64,000 nt of DNA, from NCBI GenBank assembly GCA_051888795.1, contig JBJFCD010000149.1, positions 62,001 through 126,000 on the forward strand, written 5' to 3'. Under the pieces are notes generated by a model. It saw only the letters and a program-made list of their open reading frames with translations. It ran no database searches and had not been told where the DNA came from. Both the position numbers and the translations under genes were made by a program. Origin of the DNA: MD308 sp051888795 (GTDB lineage: Bacteria; Bacillota; Clostridia; Lachnospirales; Lachnospiraceae). Below are positions 60,888 through 64,000 of the stretch, in pieces (position 1 is the first letter of the stretch; each line of letters begins with the position of its first letter).

Positions 60888-62171
60888 TTATAAGTTCACT
60901 AACCCTGCTCTGACAAGATGCTCTAATGACATCAGAATACCCAGTTTTGCATGTGGCCATGTAAGTCCACCCTGAAAATAAACTGCATATGGCGGCTTGA
61001 TCGGACCGTCCGCACTGAGCTCAATGGAGGATCCCTGAACAAATGCGCCGGCAGCCATAATGACATCACTGTCATATCCCGGCATTGCCCACGGCTCCGG
61101 TGAGACATAGGAATCTACCGGCGCTGCCGCCTGTATTCCCTTGCAAAATGCAATCACACCTTCCGGAGTGCCAAGCTCTACAGCCTGAATAATATCATGT
61201 CTTGATTCTTTTCCGTTTGGAATGACAGAAAAACCAAGTCTTTCATAGATATTTGCTGCAAGGATAGCTCCTTTCAATGCACTTGCTACAACTGTCGGTG
61301 CAAGGAAAAGTCCCTGATAAAAAGACTGCATGACTCCCAGTGATGCACCGACTTCTTTTCCGAGTCCCGGTGAAGTAAGGCGGTAACCGCAGGAATCAAT
61401 CAGATCTTTTCTTCCGGCAATATATCCTCCGATTGGAGCGAGACCGCCTCCCGGATTCTTAATGAGCGAACCAACAACCATATCTGCTCCCACATCACTT
61501 GGCTCTATTTCTTCCACGAATTCTCCGTAACAGTTATCAACCATACAGATCACATCTGGCTTTATCTCTTTAACAAAACGGATAACTTCACCAATCTGTT
61601 TTACCGAAAAACTTGGTCTGGTCTGGTAACCCTTCGAACGCTGGATTGTAACCATTTTCGTTTTTTCATTGATTGCTTTTTTAATATTTTCAAAATCAAA
61701 GGTACCATCAGACAGCAAATCTACCTGTCGGTAAGAAATACCGTATTCAGCAAGTGACCCATTAGAAGGACGGATTCCGATCACTTCCTCTAGTGTATCA
61801 TAAGGTTTACCTCCGGCAGACAACAGTTCATCTCCCGGCCGCAGATTTGCACCGAGCGCAAGCGCAAGTGCATGGGTTCCACAGGTAACCTGTGGTCTTA
61901 CAAGCGCACTTTCTGTATGAAATACGGAAGCATAAACCTCTTCCAGAGTATCTCTACCCAAATCATCATAACCATATCCGCTGGCATAATTAAAGCAGGC
62001 AGCGCTGACTCTTCTATCCTGCATGGCTTTAATCACTTTAAGCTGATTATATTCTGCCGTTTTGTCAATGGCATCAAACCGGTCTTTCAATTCTTTCTCA
62101 ATCTTTGTACCAAACTCTAAAACCGGAGCACTGATTCCGATTTCCCTGTACAAATTTGTAATCTCTGACAT
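60888..62171 (-). CDS. Methionine gamma-lyase-like / aluminium-resistance family PLP protein
   Basis: PLP fold-type I protein of the PF06838 type. YASGYGYDDLGRDTLEEVYA, RPQVTCGTHALALAL and VGSLIKNPGGGLAP (with the PLP lysine) are typical. 427 aa. Family name from annotation only; true reaction is not established. Confidence 0.87.
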   Translation of the reverse strand: MSEITNLYREIGISAPVLEFGTKIEKELKDRFDAIDKTAEYNQLKVIKAMQDRRVSAACFNYASGYGYDDLGRDTLEEVYASVFHTESALVRPQVTCGTHALALALGANLRPGDELLSAGGKPYDTLEEVIGIRPSNGSLAEYGISYRQVDLLSDGTFDFENIKKAINEKTKMVTIQRSKGYQTRPSFSVKQIGEVIRFVKEIKPDVICMVDNCYGEFVEEIEPSDVGADMVVGSLIKNPGGGLAPIGGYIAGRKDLIDSCGYRLTSPGLGKEVGASLGVMQSFYQGLFLAPTVVASALKGAILAANIYERLGFSVIPNGKESRHDIIQAVELGTPEGVIAFCKGIQAAAPVDSYVSPEPWAMPGYDSDVIMAAGAFVQGSSIELSADGPIKPPYAVYFQGGLTWPHAKLGILMSLEHLVRAGLVNL

Positions 62172-62198
62172 CTCGTTCTTCCTCTCAGTCTGTCTATT

Positions 62199-62492
62199 TT
62201 ATAATGCATTCATGATTTTTGTCTTTAACTGTGCGCATTTTGCATCAAACTCCGGATTCAGAGAATCAATCTCCATAATAATATCTGCTGCAGCCGCAAA
62301 ACGTTTCATATCATAAAGAAGTGCCGCACGGTTCAGATTGTACCATGAAAGCTCTCCCTGCGTCCTTATAAGTGGTTCCAGTTTTAAAAGCTCTTTGTAC
62401 GTTGCATCTGCATTATGGCTGACAGAGTAAAGCTCCATCAGCGTATTCATTTTCTTTAAAAATTTCGATCCTCCGAATATTCTCTGTAACAT
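62199..62492 (-). CDS. Small TPR-like helical protein
   Basis: 97 aa, wholly helical in appearance, with a TPR-like pattern (WYNLNRAALLYDMKRFAAAADIIMEIDSLNPEF). ATG 62492 is preceded by GGAGGGAGTTAT, a strong ribosome binding site, and lies 37 bases inside the end of miaA. Unknown function. Confidence 0.7.
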   Translation of the reverse strand: MLQRIFGGSKFLKKMNTLMELYSVSHNADATYKELLKLEPLIRTQGELSWYNLNRAALLYDMKRFAAAADIIMEIDSLNPEFDAKCAQLKTKIMNAL

Positions 62493-63430
62493 ATAACTCC
62501 CTCCATATACGTTAACATTGTATTTAAAACTTTTGTTTCATCATAATCACACGCCTTTTTATCAATCCAGATTACATCTCTCTCCCTCTTAAACCATGTG
62601 ATCTGGCGTTTGGCAAAATGTCTTGTATCCCTTTTGATCCGGTAAATGGCATCTTCTAACGTACACTCACCGTCAAGATAATCCAGGATTTCTTTGTAAC
62701 CAAGCCCCTGCATAGAGACCATGTTTTTTGTGTACCCCTTATCTTTTAAAGCTTTGACTTCACAGATAAGACCTTCTTCTATCATCTGGTCTACACGCTG
62801 GTTGATCCTTTCATAAAGATGATTCCTCTCGTCTGCGAGAACAAAATAGAAAAACTCATACGGTGATTGTTTTTGCCGTTCCGTCTCATTATGCTCAGAA
62901 ATGGGCATCCCTGACTGTTTATAGAATTCCAGTGCGCGGATTACCCTCTTAACATTATTGAAATGTATGATCTCGGCAGACTTTGGATCCACCTTTTTAA
63001 GTCTCTCATGAAGCGCCTCCGGACCATACAACTTTGCAAATTCTTCCAGTTCTTTCCTGTAACTGTCATCACCGTCATTCTCTGTAAAATCAATATCATA
63101 TAATAGCGCCTGTATATAAAATCCAGTTCCACCCACAACGATTGGAATATGTCCATTGGCGTAGATTTTTTCCATGGCTTCTTTTGCCATCTGCTGAAAT
63201 CGAACCACATGAAATTCTTCATCAGGCTCTAATACATCCACAAGATAGTGGGGAACCCCGTCCATCTCTTCTTTTTTTATCTTAGCCGAACCGATATCCA
63301 TCTCCTTATAAACCTGCATGGAGTCAGCAGAAATGATTTCTCCGCCAACTGCTTTTGCAAGTCCGATAGATGCCTTTGTCTTTCCGACTGCAGTAGGCCC
63401 GGTCAGAATAATCAATGGTCTTTTTTTCAT
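62456..63430 (-). CDS. miaA: tRNA dimethylallyltransferase
   Basis: Prenylates A37 of tRNAs reading U-starting codons. TGPTAVGKTKASIGLA P-loop, SADSMQVYKEMDIGSAK, VVGGTGFYIQALLYD, and KRDTRHFAKRQITWFKR are signatures. 324 aa. Starts directly after mutL; standard mutL-miaA order. Confidence 0.95.
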   Translation of the reverse strand: MKKRPLIILTGPTAVGKTKASIGLAKAVGGEIISADSMQVYKEMDIGSAKIKKEEMDGVPHYLVDVLEPDEEFHVVRFQQMAKEAMEKIYANGHIPIVVGGTGFYIQALLYDIDFTENDGDDSYRKELEEFAKLYGPEALHERLKKVDPKSAEIIHFNNVKRVIRALEFYKQSGMPISEHNETERQKQSPYEFFYFVLADERNHLYERINQRVDQMIEEGLICEVKALKDKGYTKNMVSMQGLGYKEILDYLDGECTLEDAIYRIKRDTRHFAKRQITWFKRERDVIWIDKKACDYDETKVLNTMLTYMEGVICYREYSEDRNF

Positions 63431-64000
63431 TTATACAATCCTCTTAAATTTCTTTTCCAGATCCCGCTTTGACATTGCAATAATAGTCGGTCTCCCATGT
63501 GGACAATGATAAGGATTATCCAGTGTCAGAAGTTCTCCGATCAATGTATCAACTTCTGCTGCTGATAATTTCATCTTTCCCTTTACTGCAGCCTTACATG
63601 ACATGGACGCAATCTTTTCATCAATCAGCTCCGGTGAGAGATTTCTGTTAAGCTCATCCGACAAGCTGTCAAGCATATCCATAAGGAGTTCTTTTTTTGC
63701 AATCGAAAACAGGTTATCCGGAACCGCACGCACTGCATAGGATTCCTGTCCGAATTCTTCAAATTCAAATCCGATTCTTGTAAACTGATCTATATAGGTT
63801 TTCAGAAGTTCCTGCTCTTGCATGGTAAGATTCAACACAATCGGAGGTGAAATCATCTGAGAGGTAAACTCCCTTGTCTTCATACTCTTTAATGTCTTTT
63901 CATACAGTACTCTCTCGTGTGCGGCATGCTGATCTATAATATACAGATTATCATGATACTCTACTAACCAGTATGTGTCAAATACCTGGCCGATCAAAGT
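63431..64000 (-). CDS. mutL: DNA mismatch repair protein MutL (C-terminal part)
   Basis: Truncated by the window edge; only the last 190 residues are seen. The dimerisation/endonuclease domain has DQHAAHERVLYE, the nicking-endonuclease motif DQHA(x)2E(x)4E, and CPHGRPT near the end, a further conserved metal site. So this is the endonuclease type found in organisms without MutH. Confidence 0.93.
   Translation of the reverse strand, partial: TLIGQVFDTYWLVEYHDNLYIIDQHAAHERVLYEKTLKSMKTREFTSQMISPPIVLNLTMQEQELLKTYIDQFTRIGFEFEEFGQESYAVRAVPDNLFSIAKKELLMDMLDSLSDELNRNLSPELIDEKIASMSCKAAVKGKMKLSAAEVDTLIGELLTLDNPYHCPHGRPTIIAMSKRDLEKKFKRIV

Noticed and set aside
1..64000. CRISPR arrays, tRNA or rRNA genes
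   Set aside because: No regularly spaced direct repeats, cloverleaf-like segments with CCA-type ends, or rRNA signatures were noticed by eye; a tRNAscan/Infernal run would be the decisive check.

Overview
The window is a gene-dense, low-G+C chromosomal segment of a Gram-positive anaerobe of the Bacillota, class Clostridia, most likely family Lachnospiraceae (Dorea / Mediterraneibacter / Blautia-like). This rests on gene content and order: a short-form HisG with HisZ, an L27 with a cleavable N-terminal extension beside its protease Prp, a TIGR03960-DUF2344 pair, several clostridial radical-SAM proteins, an Mre-Min-RodA-PBP2 block, a MutL with an endonuclease motif, and strong sigma-A promoters. 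I saw no rRNA, tRNA, CRISPR array, insertion sequence or prophage.

Layout. 0-8.6 kb (+): M23 peptidase, RNA-modification genes (RsmF, RsuA-type, RluA-type), a HAD hydrolase, a YgiQ radical-SAM protein, an SDR, a small membrane protein and RecU. 8.6-14.2 kb (+): a histidine operon behind a consensus promoter (hisZ-G-D-B and a HisF-like/HisIE fusion), then a small membrane protein. 14.2-17.3 kb: an RfbD-like reductase and a dicarboxylate/amino-acid symporter behind a promoter-hairpin leader, and a divergent lipoprotein. 17.3-36.1 kb: a conserved translation/ribosome block (TIGR03960, DUF2344 ... rplU-prp-rpmA-obg-yhbY-nadD-yqeK-rsfS). It is split by about 11 kb carrying a YbaK-like deacylase, aspartokinase, a CBS protein, an amidohydrolase and a surface-polymer module (four-repeat LicD protein, IspD/TarI-like cytidylyltransferase, two acyltransferases, rfbB, rfbA). 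35.5-40.6 kb: lexA and a divergent YneA-like LysM gene sharing LexA boxes, a 424-bp structured intergenic region, a membrane-bound MerR regulator, a tyrosine recombinase and a TtcA-like protein. 40.6-64 kb (mostly -): RluD, LspA, YlmH, SepF, YggS, an HlyD-like protein, a TIGR01212 radical-SAM protein, a D,D-carboxypeptidase, MgsA, RodA/FtsW, MinE, MinD, PBP2, MreD, MreC, an MreB homologue, RadC, DUF4321, two FAD proteins, an aluminium-resistance/methionine gamma-lyase-like protein, MiaA and the C-terminus of MutL.

How it works together. The minus-strand block is a cell-shape and division set: MreBCD, RodA and PBP2 for elongation, MinDE and SepF for septum placement, and a carboxypeptidase for trimming. 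The lexA/yneA pair couples DNA damage to division arrest. The surface module probably makes and transfers a CDP-activated alditol or amino-alcohol phosphate onto a rhamnose-containing envelope polymer.

Most unusual items: the LicD protein with three apparently dead repeats and one live one; a HisF-like barrel lacking its catalytic aspartates fused to HisIE; a palindromic intergenic repeat in two copies; a structured intergenic segment with competing stems ending in a strong terminator; a perfect hairpin between a promoter and its gene; and an MreB homologue with altered nucleotide-binding motifs.
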